Of a DNA stretch of 46,750 nucleotides, positions 27,101-34,653 are shown in pieces. Below the pieces are notes generated by a model. It had not been told where the DNA came from. It did not search any database and saw only the letters and a program-made list of their open reading frames with translations. Source of the DNA: JBBRCX01 sp038204465 (GTDB lineage: Bacteria > Planctomycetota > Phycisphaerae > Tepidisphaerales > Tepidisphaeraceae); the NCBI GenBank assembly GCA_038204465.1, contig JBBRCX010000028.1, positions 1 through 46,750 of the forward strand, written 5' to 3'. Position 1 is the first letter of the stretch. Every line of letters starts with the position of its first letter. The position numbers and the translations under genes were made by a program.

Positions 27101-27589
27101 CTCACGCCGGCCGCGGCGTTTTACGTGCAACTTCTGCGGCGGATCGACGATGTCGCGCATCCGGACGATGCGGGAGATCCGACCGATCCAAACTTCCATC
27201 TCAAGGTCAAGCCGCGCGGAATCATCGACGAGCGGTTCCTCGCCGCGATCGATCCGCACTTGAACGAAGGGCAATCGGATGTCGTGCAGGTGCACGTGAA
27301 GAAGGACGGCGACTTCGGCCACAGAGGCACCAGCGATGTGGCCGACGCGCAGGAGTTTGACTCGCTTCTGGCGTTGGTCCGGCGGCGTCTTGGCGAATTG
27401 GCCGACCGGATGCTGGCCGGTGAGATCGGGATCAGCCCGTACCGGATGAACCGTCAGACGCCTTGCCCGAACTGCGAGTATCGAGGCGTCTGCCGCTTCG
27501 AGACGACACTCAACCATTACCACCACCTTCCGTCGCTGAGCCGCAGCGGCGTCCTTCAAAAGCTGGCGCAGGCAACCAATGGGCGTTAG
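24110..27589 (+). CDS. addB: AddB-like subunit of the AddAB helicase-nuclease, nuclease motif altered
   Basis: The protein has 1159 residues. AddB works with AddA to resect double-strand breaks for RecA loading. It has a Walker A motif GRAGSGKT at the extreme N terminus, as in Bacillus AddB, a helicase-like but degenerate middle, and a C-terminal nuclease-like domain. The iron-sulphur cysteines are visible as AACPFRNF (near residue 799) and CPNCEYRGVC near the end. In the nuclease motif the first acid lies in GQIDRVDV, the second in VIDYRMT at Asp958, and the catalytic lysine is replaced by Arg960; the QLLTYLL helix is present. Strand cleavage by this subunit may thus be lost. The stop overlaps the addA start by 11 bases. 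Confidence 0.85.
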   Translation: MAVTFVIGRAGSGKTSRCFSSIVNSMRVDPLGPPIWWILPRQATFTAERELTCASGLSGFCRTRVVSFESLGREVIASTGGSSIPEVTPLGRQLILGHLVRRLQPQLRFFASVAHQAGLAAELDSTFAELERSGKNGADLGALIADLETAKPANLDAASLLAKLRDLRLIYDAYGNFLGQDRLDQHRRLAQVLDCVARCELFRNATAYVDGFVDFTAHERQLLAGVCKACQKVEIALTIDPASRTLRDPHVLPDDLSLFHRTEEAYRRLWFTFNEEGVTVAEAALLEESHRFKSRALASIEELAFGGSTRVCEDPNGLTLVAAPDRRAEVDAAAREIRSLLRQGHRLREVGVLVRDLESYHALVDSSFREHGIPYFVDRRRTATHHPLLQLVRSLLQIARHDWPHDAVMSLLKSGLAGLPLYDADALENYVLQHRIRGGVAWEMVEPWNFRRALTAGEDADTPAADESARIDAMRRRLVAALLPLISGLRRDGTLPVGEIVTGLFETLERLVVRQTLGAWAEASKAAANLEQGSEHEQVWSELVGLFDQMVELLGTEAVEAADFVDILEAGLERFDLALTPPTVDQVLVGQVDRTRAPELRAVLGLGLNAGEFPRASRETSMLSDPERRELRSRRLDLEPDVRRRTLDESLLGYTAFTRASERLYLSRPLSDDDGKPAEPSAFWERVLEMFPSVTVTQVPREDDDPRYIDTPRQLVVSLMRWVRRGAASHTDSESLWPALYQWLATYPRDGDAMDMMRFRAWRALGYTNEAQLSAEVARQVFPSPLPVSVSTLETIAACPFRNFLRQGLGLSQRESPDVTSLDLGRLYHQVLEILVGDLFDRKGTWDAEKPPVSRESIKRYAQEIGKTLRGELMMSSARNQYLLGRVERTLEQVVAAQHAILRRGSFRPKSTGVAFGGARPKVPALRLRTPKGAELVLDGQIDRVDVVEEGGGFAVIDYRMTAAPLSLGRAYHGLSLQLLTYLLVLQAHGQELTGQALTPAAAFYVQLLRRIDDVAHPDDAGDPTDPNFHLKVKPRGIIDERFLAAIDPHLNEGQSDVVQVHVKKDGDFGHRGTSDVADAQEFDSLLALVRRRLGELADRMLAGEIGISPYRMNRQTPCPNCEYRGVCRFETTLNHYHHLPSLSRSGVLQKLAQATNGR

Positions 27590-30500
27590 CAAGCCATCTT
27601 CCGCCCCCCACCATGCCGCCGGGTCTTCGGGAGCCCGAGCGGGCGCCGCGCCCACGCCGAGTGACCTCGAACCTTCGCGCCGCCGAAAGTGGACGCCCGC
27701 GCAATGGCTGGGGATCACTACAACGGGGCATAGCCTGCTCGTCTCAGCCGCCGCCGGCTCCGGGAAGACGGCGATGCTCGCCGAGCGCTGCGCCGAGTTG
27801 GTTTGCAATACCGAACAAGGCGCATGCGATGTTGACGAGCTTCTGGTGGTGACCTTCACGGAGTCCGCGGCGGCGGAAATGAAGGCGAGGATCCACGCGG
27901 CGCTGCGCGATCGGGCCGCCGCGCAGGCCTCGATCCGGCTGACGCACCAGCTGGCGCTGGTGGATCAGGCGAACGTCAGCACGCTGCATGGATTCTGCGC
28001 GCGGGTGCTCCGCCAGCACTTCCACCTGGCGGGCCTCGATCCCAGCTTTGCGGTGCTGGACGCGGAGGAGGCGAAGCTGCTGCGCAGCGAGGTGGCGCGG
28101 GACTTGTTCGCCGACCGCTTCGAGCTCGACGCGAGCGGCGATTTCCAGCGCTTCGTCGATGCGTATGGAGAAGGCGATGACGCGCGGCTCATCCGGCAGG
28201 TGATCAAGACGCATGAAATGCTCTGCAGCCTGATCGATCCGGCTGCGTGGGTCGGAGACGCGTGGGCCCGGCTGGAGGAGGCTGCAAAGCTTCCACTGCG
28301 GGCAACCCATCTGGGAGGCAAGCTCGATGAGGAGATCCAGCGCGGGCTGAGCTCACTCGATGAACGATGTGCTGCTGCGATCGAGCAGCTTCGCCGGGTC
28401 GGCGGCTTCGAGGGGTACGTCGCGCAGCTGAAGGAGTTGTCGCGCGTCATCGGCTACTGGAGGAAGGCGTTTGCCGATGCGGGTGTGGATGGGTTGTCGG
28501 AAGTGATTGGCGAGCTGCAGATCCCGAGCCTGCCGCGCGTTCCGGAAACAGCCTCTGGCAAGGCGATCGCGAAGGCGGCGGTCGATTCGGTCCGCAGCTA
28601 CATGAAAGACGGAAGCTGGCGCGAGATGCTGCGGTTCTCCTCGGCGCAGTGGAAGGAAGGAATGATCCGCATCCTCCCGCACGCCAACGTCTTTCTCGAA
28701 TTGCTCGAGCAATTCGGCACGCGCTACCGCGCGGCCAAGGGCGCGGCGCGGGTGGTCGATTTCTCCGACCTGGAGCGTGAGACGCTTAAGGTGCTGCGCG
28801 AGCCCGGAAGCAAGGCGCTGGCGCCGTCGCCGGCGGCGCGGGCGATGCACCGGCGGTTCAAGCACGTGCTGGTGGACGAATACCAGGACATCAATGAGGT
28901 GCAGGATGCGATCCTGTCGCTGGTCAGCCGCGAATGCGTCCGCGAGGAGCCGGGGCAGGTGCAGAACCTGTTTTGCGTGGGCGATGTGAAGCAGAGCATC
29001 TACCGCTTCCGGCTGGCGGAGCCGACGCGGTTCCTGGAACGGCAACGGAGCTTCCGAAACGACGCGGCCCATCGCTATGGGCAGGTGATCGATCTGCAGG
29101 CGAACTTCCGCAGCCGGCCGGCGCTGCTGGAGGCGATCAACGGCGTCTTCGAGCGGCTGATGACCGCGGAGGCGGTGGACATCGAATACGACCAATCGCA
29201 CCTACTGCAGCCGGGGCAGGAGTATCCGCCGGGCGATGGCAAGACCACGTTTCGCGGCGCGCCGATCGAATTGCACCTGCTGCCATCGAAGCTTTCGGCC
29301 GGCGACGAAGAAAGCGGTGATGCTTCGGAAGCGCAGGACCTGGATCTCGACCGCACCGAGCGCGAGGCGGTCCTCGTCGCCAAGCGAATCCGCGAGCTCA
29401 TGGGGATGGACGGCAAGCCCGGCATGTCAGTGATGCAGAAAGAGCCGGGCGGCGCGATGAGCCAGCGGTCCATCCGTTTCGGCGACATCGCGATCCTGCT
29501 GCGCTCGATGCGCTTCAAGGCCGATCAGTTTGCGGACATCCTCGAGCGGGCCGGCATCCCCGTGCACAGCGAGAGCGGCACCGGCTATTTCGAGTCGATG
29601 GAAGTTCGCGACATGCTCTCGCTGCTGAGCCTCCTGGACAACCAGCGGCAGGACGTGCCGTTCGCCGGCGTGCTGCGAAGCCCGTTGGCGGGATTCGCGC
29701 AGACGGAAGACAGCCTCGCGCGGATTCGGCTGGCGTACGACCGCGACGTTCCGTTTCACGAGGCGGCGGTGCGCTATGCCGAGGAGAAGGACGATGAGCT
29801 GGCGGCTCGGCTGCGCGAATTCTTCAAGGAGTTATCGGCCTGGCGCGACTTGGCGCAGCGGCGTCCGCTGGCGGAGCTCATCGCGACGATCTATGAGCGG
29901 ACGGGATATCTCGCCTTTTGCGCCGGGCTCATTGGCGGAGAGCAGCGCTGCGCGAACCTGCGCTACCTGCACGAGCGGGCGGCGCAGTTTGGAGCTTTCC
30001 ACCGACAGGGGCTGAGCCGGTTCATGCAGTTCCTGGAAAACCTCAGGGCCGAGTCGGACCTGGGGCAGCCTTCGGTGGCGTCGGAAGCGGACGACGTGGT
30101 GCGCATCATGAGCGTGCACCAGTCGAAGGGATTGGAGTTTCCGGTGGTCATCCTGCCGGACCTGGGCAAAGCGATCAATCTCGAGGATTGCCGCGGAAGC
30201 ATCCTCGTCGACCGGCAGGCGGGGCTGGGGATGGCGGTCGTCGACGAGGAAAAACAGGTGCGCTACCCGTCGCTCGCCTCGACGTTGGTGAAGAGCCGGC
30301 TGCGCCAGCAGGCGCTGGCGGAAGAGATGCGCGTGCTCTACGTCGCGATGACACGGGCCAAGGAACACCTGATCCTCGTCGGCACGGCGGCGGAAGACGC
30401 GGCGCAGCAGTGGGCAGGGAGATGGGCCGGCCATGAAGGGCCGCTGCCGGCGGAGTATGTTCGCGGCGTCAGCAGCATGCTGGATTGGATCGGCCCGGCG

Positions 30501-31361
30501 GCGGCGGCGAGCGATCCGCGATCGGTGATTGAATTCATCATCCATGGTCCGGAGGAGGTGGGGTCGTGGGCGAGCTACGCGGAGAAGGTGCAGACGCTCA
30601 CGGCGGTGCAGGCGCGGATGGCGCAGCTCGAGCCGCTCTCCCCGGCGCCGGAGGCGGATGAGGTTGCACGGGAATTGATCGAGCGGCTCTCGTTTCAGTA
30701 TCCGTATGAGGCATATTCAAAACTGCCCGCGGCTGAAACAGTCACCGGCAGCCTGATTGTCGATGAAGCCAATTTTGGCGCGGCGCCTCGCGGCGGCGGC
30801 CTGGTGAAACCCCGCTTCCAGCTGGACGCCCTGCCGGCGGCGGCGTCCGATGTGGGCGATGCGGTGCATTTGGTGCTGAGACACCTGGATTTCGCCGCCT
30901 CGTGCGACGCGGCGGACGTGACTCGGCAGGTGAACGAACTGGTCGAGTCGAGAATGCTCACCAGCGGTCAGGCCTTATCCGTTGACCCGGCATCGATTGC
31001 GTGGCTGATGAAAAGCGATGTAGGCAGGCTGTTGCGGGAAGGTGGAAAGAAGGTCCGGCGCGAGCTGCCGGTCCATTTCCCGCGGCCTGCGCTGGCGGAG
31101 GTTGGTCCGGCTGAAGAGCCTGCGCCAATGGACCGGGTGATGGTTCGCGGACGACTGGACGCACTCGTGCCGAGCGAGCAGGGCCTGGTCCTGATCGACT
31201 ACAAGACGGATCGCGTGGGCGCGGAGGAGGTGGCGCAGCGCGCGGAGATCTATCGGCCGCAGATGGAAGCGTACGCGGGAGCGATTGAAGCGATCTCGGG
31301 GAAGCCGGTGGTGCGGGTGCTGCTGGTTTTCCTCACGCCGCGGGTGGTGCATGCCTTGTGA
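27579..31361 (+). CDS. addA: AddA-type UvrD-like helicase/nuclease
   Basis: The protein has 1260 residues. It is a superfamily 1 helicase with a C-terminal PD-(D/E)XK nuclease. After a ~35-residue Pro/Ala-rich leader it has the Q-like motif TPAQW, Walker A SAAAGSGKTAML, motif Ia VVTFTESAAAEMKARI, motif II VDEYQDINEVQ, motif III VGDVKQSIYRFR, motif V VRIMSVHQSKGLEFPVV and motif VI RVLYVAMTRAKEHLIL. The nuclease motif reads VLIDYKTDRV, with Asp1207 and Lys1209 intact. It is the motor and probably the only active nuclease of the complex. The start overlaps addB, as expected for coupled subunits. It is followed directly by a palindrome doublet. Confidence 0.95.
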   Translation: MGVSKPSSAPHHAAGSSGARAGAAPTPSDLEPSRRRKWTPAQWLGITTTGHSLLVSAAAGSGKTAMLAERCAELVCNTEQGACDVDELLVVTFTESAAAEMKARIHAALRDRAAAQASIRLTHQLALVDQANVSTLHGFCARVLRQHFHLAGLDPSFAVLDAEEAKLLRSEVARDLFADRFELDASGDFQRFVDAYGEGDDARLIRQVIKTHEMLCSLIDPAAWVGDAWARLEEAAKLPLRATHLGGKLDEEIQRGLSSLDERCAAAIEQLRRVGGFEGYVAQLKELSRVIGYWRKAFADAGVDGLSEVIGELQIPSLPRVPETASGKAIAKAAVDSVRSYMKDGSWREMLRFSSAQWKEGMIRILPHANVFLELLEQFGTRYRAAKGAARVVDFSDLERETLKVLREPGSKALAPSPAARAMHRRFKHVLVDEYQDINEVQDAILSLVSRECVREEPGQVQNLFCVGDVKQSIYRFRLAEPTRFLERQRSFRNDAAHRYGQVIDLQANFRSRPALLEAINGVFERLMTAEAVDIEYDQSHLLQPGQEYPPGDGKTTFRGAPIELHLLPSKLSAGDEESGDASEAQDLDLDRTEREAVLVAKRIRELMGMDGKPGMSVMQKEPGGAMSQRSIRFGDIAILLRSMRFKADQFADILERAGIPVHSESGTGYFESMEVRDMLSLLSLLDNQRQDVPFAGVLRSPLAGFAQTEDSLARIRLAYDRDVPFHEAAVRYAEEKDDELAARLREFFKELSAWRDLAQRRPLAELIATIYERTGYLAFCAGLIGGEQRCANLRYLHERAAQFGAFHRQGLSRFMQFLENLRAESDLGQPSVASEADDVVRIMSVHQSKGLEFPVVILPDLGKAINLEDCRGSILVDRQAGLGMAVVDEEKQVRYPSLASTLVKSRLRQQALAEEMRVLYVAMTRAKEHLILVGTAAEDAAQQWAGRWAGHEGPLPAEYVRGVSSMLDWIGPAAAASDPRSVIEFIIHGPEEVGSWASYAEKVQTLTAVQARMAQLEPLSPAPEADEVARELIERLSFQYPYEAYSKLPAAETVTGSLIVDEANFGAAPRGGGLVKPRFQLDALPAAASDVGDAVHLVLRHLDFAASCDAADVTRQVNELVESRMLTSGQALSVDPASIAWLMKSDVGRLLREGGKKVRRELPVHFPRPALAEVGPAEEPAPMDRVMVRGRLDALVPSEQGLVLIDYKTDRVGAEEVAQRAEIYRPQMEAYAGAIEAISGKPVVRVLLVFLTPRVVHAL

Positions 31362-31368
31362 CGCATTT

Positions 31369-31460
31369 GTAGCACGGGCGTCCCGCCCGTGTGAGCGACT
31401 TGGGAACTGCGAAACATTTTCATCACCGCATCGTCAACACGGGCGAGACGCCCGTGCTAC
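31369..31460. repeat. REPIN-like inverted pair of hairpin repeats
   Basis: Two copies of the CACGGGCG/CGCCCGTG hairpin unit face each other. The first is at 31369-31391 (preceded by GTAG, loop TCC) and the second at 31438-31460 (loop AGA, followed by CTAC), with 46 bases between. Outer ends GTAGCACGGGCG and CGCCCGTGCTAC are mutual reverse complements. The pair follows the addA stop by 7 bases. The layout matches REP doublets mobilised in trans by RAYT-type transposases; no such gene is in the window. Confidence 0.8.
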
Positions 31461-31514
31461 GTCCTTCAAGCCGACGGTGCGGGCGCTTCGGCGGCGGCCA
31501 TGAGGCGGAGGAGG

Positions 31515-31667
31515 TGCTCCCCAGCTTTTTGAATCGGAGGGATGGATGCTCCGGGTTTTTTGCGACAACTCATACGCCCTGCGAGCCGAAAGCCGCACGC
31601 GCGGGTCAAGCGCTTCGTAGGCACGCCAGAAACTGGGCCGGGTCAGGAATGCGAGAGCTGTGCGGAC
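31515..31667 (-). pseudogene. Frameshifted remnant of a RelE/ParE-type toxin gene
   Basis: On the minus strand the first part reads FLTRPSFWRAYEALDPRV, then ARRAYEL, typical of the N terminus of RelE-like toxins of ~95 residues. The reading frame then shifts, and the next frame continues with NPEHPSLRFKKLGS, the family's central motif. A single lost T near 31565-31568 (ancestral L-F-A-K-N) explains the shift. The C-terminal half is missing; the sequence runs into unrelated DNA and then the hairpin repeat at 31438-31460. No start ATG and no antitoxin gene are seen. It is therefore a dead fragment. Confidence 0.7.
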
Positions 31668-32196
31668 GTTCGAGGAAAAAGCGTCGACGATCTGGCGGGT
31701 TGGCGGCGGTGGATTGATGGTTGGCGGATGGCGGGTGGATTGCATCGGTTGGTCAGGCGACGGGCTCGAGGTGGCGGGTTCCTGGAGGCGCGATGGCTGG
31801 GCGGTGGGAGCTTCCTGGGGATTCGATGGATGGTCGATGGTCGCGGCTTGGGGAGGGGATGGTGCGGCGATGGGGATCGGATGGGGTGCGCTTGGTTTTT
31901 TCGCGTGAAAACCGTCGTTCTGGAAGTTCTGGGGGCTTTTGCCATTGTGGGGCACCGGCTTTGATGATCGAGCCCGATGGGCAAAGGAATCACTACGAAT
32001 ACGGCGGCATGGGGCGGCGAGACGAAGGTGATCTGGAGGGAGGCGTTTGGTGACAGCCGCGCTGGCTGCACTTCCTTTTTGCGCGCTGGGCGCAATTGAA
32101 TTCACGTCGACGCACATTTGGTGGCGTGGCCAGAGCCGATGAAGACGCGTGCGGCCGATCGCAACGAGGTTTTGGAGCGTGCCCTACAATGGCGGG
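31668..32196. other. G-rich low-complexity spacer with possible G-quadruplex
   Basis: No convincing gene is present. The plus strand is strongly G-rich with many GGATGG and GATGG units (about 31700-31890); all long open frames here have Pro/Arg-rich composition caused by this bias. Four runs of GGGG at 31850-31853, 31855-31858, 31872-31875 and 31883-31886 could form a G-quadruplex. It separates the toxin remnant from truD. Confidence 0.5.
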
Positions 32197-33432
32197 ATGG
32201 AGCTGCCGTTCTTGACGCGCGAGTTTGGCGGCATCGGCGGGACGATCAAGAATCGGCCGGAGGATTTCTTCGTGCAGGAGCTGCCGCTGTACGAGCCGAG
32301 CGGCGCGGGCGAGCACGTCTACTGCGAGATCCAGAAGGTCGGCATCACGACGTTCGAGGCGATCCGGCGGATCGCGGCTGCGCTGCGCATTTCTTCGCGC
32401 GACATCGGGTATGCAGGACTGAAGGACGCGCACGCCGTGGCGCGGCAGTTGCTATCGATCCGGGGCGTCACCGAAACGCAGGTGATGTCGATGGGTTTGC
32501 CGGATATCTCGGTGCAGTGGGCGGCCCGGCATGAGAACAAGCTTCGGCCCGGGCACCTGGCGGGCAATCGGTTCGCGATCAAGGTGCGGGATGTCACGCC
32601 GACGGACGTCGTGAGGCTCAAGCCGGTGCTTTCGCTCCTGCAGCAACGGGGGATGCCGAATTATTTCGGCGAGCAACGATTCGGGCGGCGGGGAAACAAT
32701 GATTTGCTCGGGGCGGCGCTGGTTCGCGGCGACGATGCAGCAGTGCTGAAGCTTCTGCTGGGTGGTCCGGATCCGGCTTTGGATTCGGAACAATCGCTCG
32801 AGAGCCGGCGGCGGTTTGAGGCGGGAGAGTTGGAGCTGGCCATGGAGCGGATGCCGCCGGGCAACGCGATGGAGCATCGGGTGCTCGCCCGGCTGATCAA
32901 GACCGGGCGGGCAGGGGCGGCGGTGGCGTCGATCGATCAGAAGCTGCGCCGCTTGTGGATCTCGGCGCTGCAGTCGCGGCTGTTCAATGCTGTTGTCGCG
33001 CGGCGCATCGACTCGCTGGACCGCCTGCTGCAGGGGGACGTCGCCTGCAAGCACGAGAACCTCGCGTGTTTCCGGGTGGATGACGCTGCCGTGGAACAGG
33101 CGCGTTGCGACGCCTTCGAGATCAGCCCGACTGGTCCTCTGCTGGGATATCGGATGATGCTGCCGGAAGCGGAAGCGCTGCGGATGGAAATGGAGATCTT
33201 CGAAGCGGCGGGGCTGGCGGCGGGAGATTTCCGGAGCGGGCACCTGGGGAAAGTGAAAGGTGCGCGAAGGCCATTGCGGGTGAAGCCTATGGACGTGGAG
33301 TTGGCGGCGGGTGTCGACCAGCACGGCGCCCACATCACGATCGCGTTCACTCTGCCGGCGGGTTCGTTCGCGACGGTTCTTCTACGCGAGCTAATGAAGG
33401 CAGACCCAAGGCCGGCCGAGGCAGGCGAGTGA
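32197..33432 (+). CDS. truD: tRNA pseudouridine(13) synthase
   Basis: TruD makes pseudouridine 13 in tRNA. The protein has 411 residues. The N terminus has the pattern GGTIKNRPEDFFVQELPLYEPSG followed by HVYCEIQKVGITTFEAI. The catalytic aspartate lies in GYAGLKDAHAVARQ, and the second family motif is PNYFGEQRFGRRGNN. The insertion domain and the closing SFATVLLRELMK motif are present, so the gene is complete. The ATG at 32197 is chosen at the family start; the frame extends upstream to 32149 without similarity. It precedes two small genes on the same strand. Confidence 0.96.
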   Translation: MELPFLTREFGGIGGTIKNRPEDFFVQELPLYEPSGAGEHVYCEIQKVGITTFEAIRRIAAALRISSRDIGYAGLKDAHAVARQLLSIRGVTETQVMSMGLPDISVQWAARHENKLRPGHLAGNRFAIKVRDVTPTDVVRLKPVLSLLQQRGMPNYFGEQRFGRRGNNDLLGAALVRGDDAAVLKLLLGGPDPALDSEQSLESRRRFEAGELELAMERMPPGNAMEHRVLARLIKTGRAGAAVASIDQKLRRLWISALQSRLFNAVVARRIDSLDRLLQGDVACKHENLACFRVDDAAVEQARCDAFEISPTGPLLGYRMMLPEAEALRMEMEIFEAAGLAAGDFRSGHLGKVKGARRPLRVKPMDVELAAGVDQHGAHITIAFTLPAGSFATVLLRELMKADPRPAEAGE

Positions 33433-33513
33433 AATCCATCAATAGATTTGCCGGTGCAGCGCGGGCTCAGTATAAAGCGTCGCCTGCCGGGGCGGCTTGC
33501 CGCGGCAAATCGT

Positions 33514-34056
33514 ATGGCTGCCAAGCGGAAAACCAAATCACGGCGCGGCCAGCGGCTTGGATCGAACGATACGCTCATCTCCGGCACGATGCTCACGGCA
33601 GCGGTTGACGCGATTCTGAAGCGAACGCGGCTCGATCGCCGGCATGATGTGCCGTATCTGGCGGGCTACAGCAGCGACGGCAAGACGATCTTCATCGACA
33701 AGGATCTGCCGAGGTCGTTTTTATTGCGCGGGAAACGCGTGCAGATCGATCGGTACCTGATCCTCCATGAATCGATCGAGAAGACGCTACTTGACCGGCT
33801 GGGCCTCCGTTATCAGCACGCGCACCAGATTGCGTTGCGGGCCGAGGAGGCGGCTGTCCGCGCCAAGGGGATCTCGTGGGAGGCGTACGATCGGTTCATG
33901 CAGAAGTACATCAAGGAGGCGGACGACAATCTCGAGCGCCTGCCGAAAAACCTGGACATCAAGCCCTATCGCGACGAGCGCGACTTCAAGTTGCTGCGGC
34001 GAATGCAGGCCGATCTGAAGTCGCGACGCCGCAAGGTCAAGAGGAACGCGCGATAG
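33514..34056 (+). CDS. Unrecognised protein with HESIE motif, possible metallohydrolase
   Basis: I do not recognise a named family. The 180 residues start with a basic segment, followed by strands (VPYLAGYSSDGKTIFIDKDLP). A helix then carries HESIEKTLL (His85, Glu86, Glu89) and soon after YQHAHQIALRAEE (His102, His104). A histidine-glutamate helix followed by further histidines and a glutamate resembles zinc-peptidase active sites, but the second ligand of HExxH is Glu here. I recall similar hypothetical proteins in phages and proteobacteria with the same HExxE-Y-x-x-AH layout. The C terminus is very Lys/Arg-rich, so nucleic-acid contact is possible. It lies 24 bp upstream of the SET-domain gene on the same strand, so the two are probably co-transcribed. 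The ATG at 33514 is chosen to exclude a non-conserved basic extension from 33448. Confidence 0.6.
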   Translation: MAAKRKTKSRRGQRLGSNDTLISGTMLTAAVDAILKRTRLDRRHDVPYLAGYSSDGKTIFIDKDLPRSFLLRGKRVQIDRYLILHESIEKTLLDRLGLRYQHAHQIALRAEEAAVRAKGISWEAYDRFMQKYIKEADDNLERLPKNLDIKPYRDERDFKLLRRMQADLKSRRRKVKRNAR

Positions 34057-34080
34057 CAGCATCACCCTCGAGGAGCAATC

Positions 34081-34608
34081 ATGACAAGGTTGGGCAGTGC
34101 GCCCACCACCGTTTCGCCCAGCGAGCGAATCTTTGTGGGAAGCGAGGTGCGTGAATCACAAATCTTCGGCAAGGGATTGTTCGCGGCGCAGGACGTGAAG
34201 AAGGGAACGATCGTCTGTAGCTTCACGCTCGGCGCGAAAGTCATGACGGAGCAAACTTACGTGCAGGCCTGCGACGATGGGATCATGCCGATCATGCGCA
34301 CCGGCACGCGCTACGCCGGGCGATACTTCACCTTCGGCAACGAAGATGCGCCCTACAACTTCATCAACCACAGCTTCACGCCGAACCTGTTGTGCCATTG
34401 CGGCGTCGTGCTCGCGCTGCAGGACATTGGTTGCAGCGAAGAACTGACGCTCGATTACCGCTTCCTCATCGACACTATCGACATCGCCGCTTATGACGAC
34501 GCCCCCACCGGAAGGCCCATCCGCGGGTTCCCCGCGAAAGAGGCAATGCTCCGCTCGGCCAGATTGCTGATCAGGTTGCTGGAAGAAGTGGAGGAGTGGG
34601 ACGGGTAG
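34081..34608 (+). CDS. SET-domain protein (putative lysine methyltransferase)
   Basis: The 175 residues have the order of SET-domain motifs. The first is VRESQIFGKGLFAAQDVKKG (23-42), which forms the first cofactor strand-turn. The pseudoknot motif is NFINHSFTPNLLCHC (93-107), where NHSxxPN contacts S-adenosylmethionine. The end is EELTLDY (120-126), with the catalytic tyrosine Tyr126. There is no pre-SET domain and no zinc-binding post-SET cysteine triad; the region after Tyr126 is a short helical tail. SET proteins methylate lysines; bacterial substrates include histone-like and ribosomal proteins. The substrate is unknown; the Hc1-like protein encoded at 16193-16381 is one lysine-rich candidate in the window. 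Weak GAGGAG is present upstream of the ATG. Confidence 0.85.
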   Translation: MTRLGSAPTTVSPSERIFVGSEVRESQIFGKGLFAAQDVKKGTIVCSFTLGAKVMTEQTYVQACDDGIMPIMRTGTRYAGRYFTFGNEDAPYNFINHSFTPNLLCHCGVVLALQDIGCSEELTLDYRFLIDTIDIAAYDDAPTGRPIRGFPAKEAMLRSARLLIRLLEEVEEWDG

Positions 34609-34653
34609 TGAAGGCACGACAAACCAGACGCTTCACTCGCCGCCTCGAAGATA

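Noticed and set aside
24482..27859. Minus-strand open frame of 1125 codons opposite addB
   Set aside because: It lies entirely antisense to a well-conserved gene, has a basic, His/Arg-rich composition and no recognisable domain; long antisense frames are common in high-GC DNA.
31660..32120. Pro/Arg-rich open frames in both directions before truD
   Set aside because: They follow from the G-rich strand bias; no frame shows conserved pattern except the short toxin remnant.
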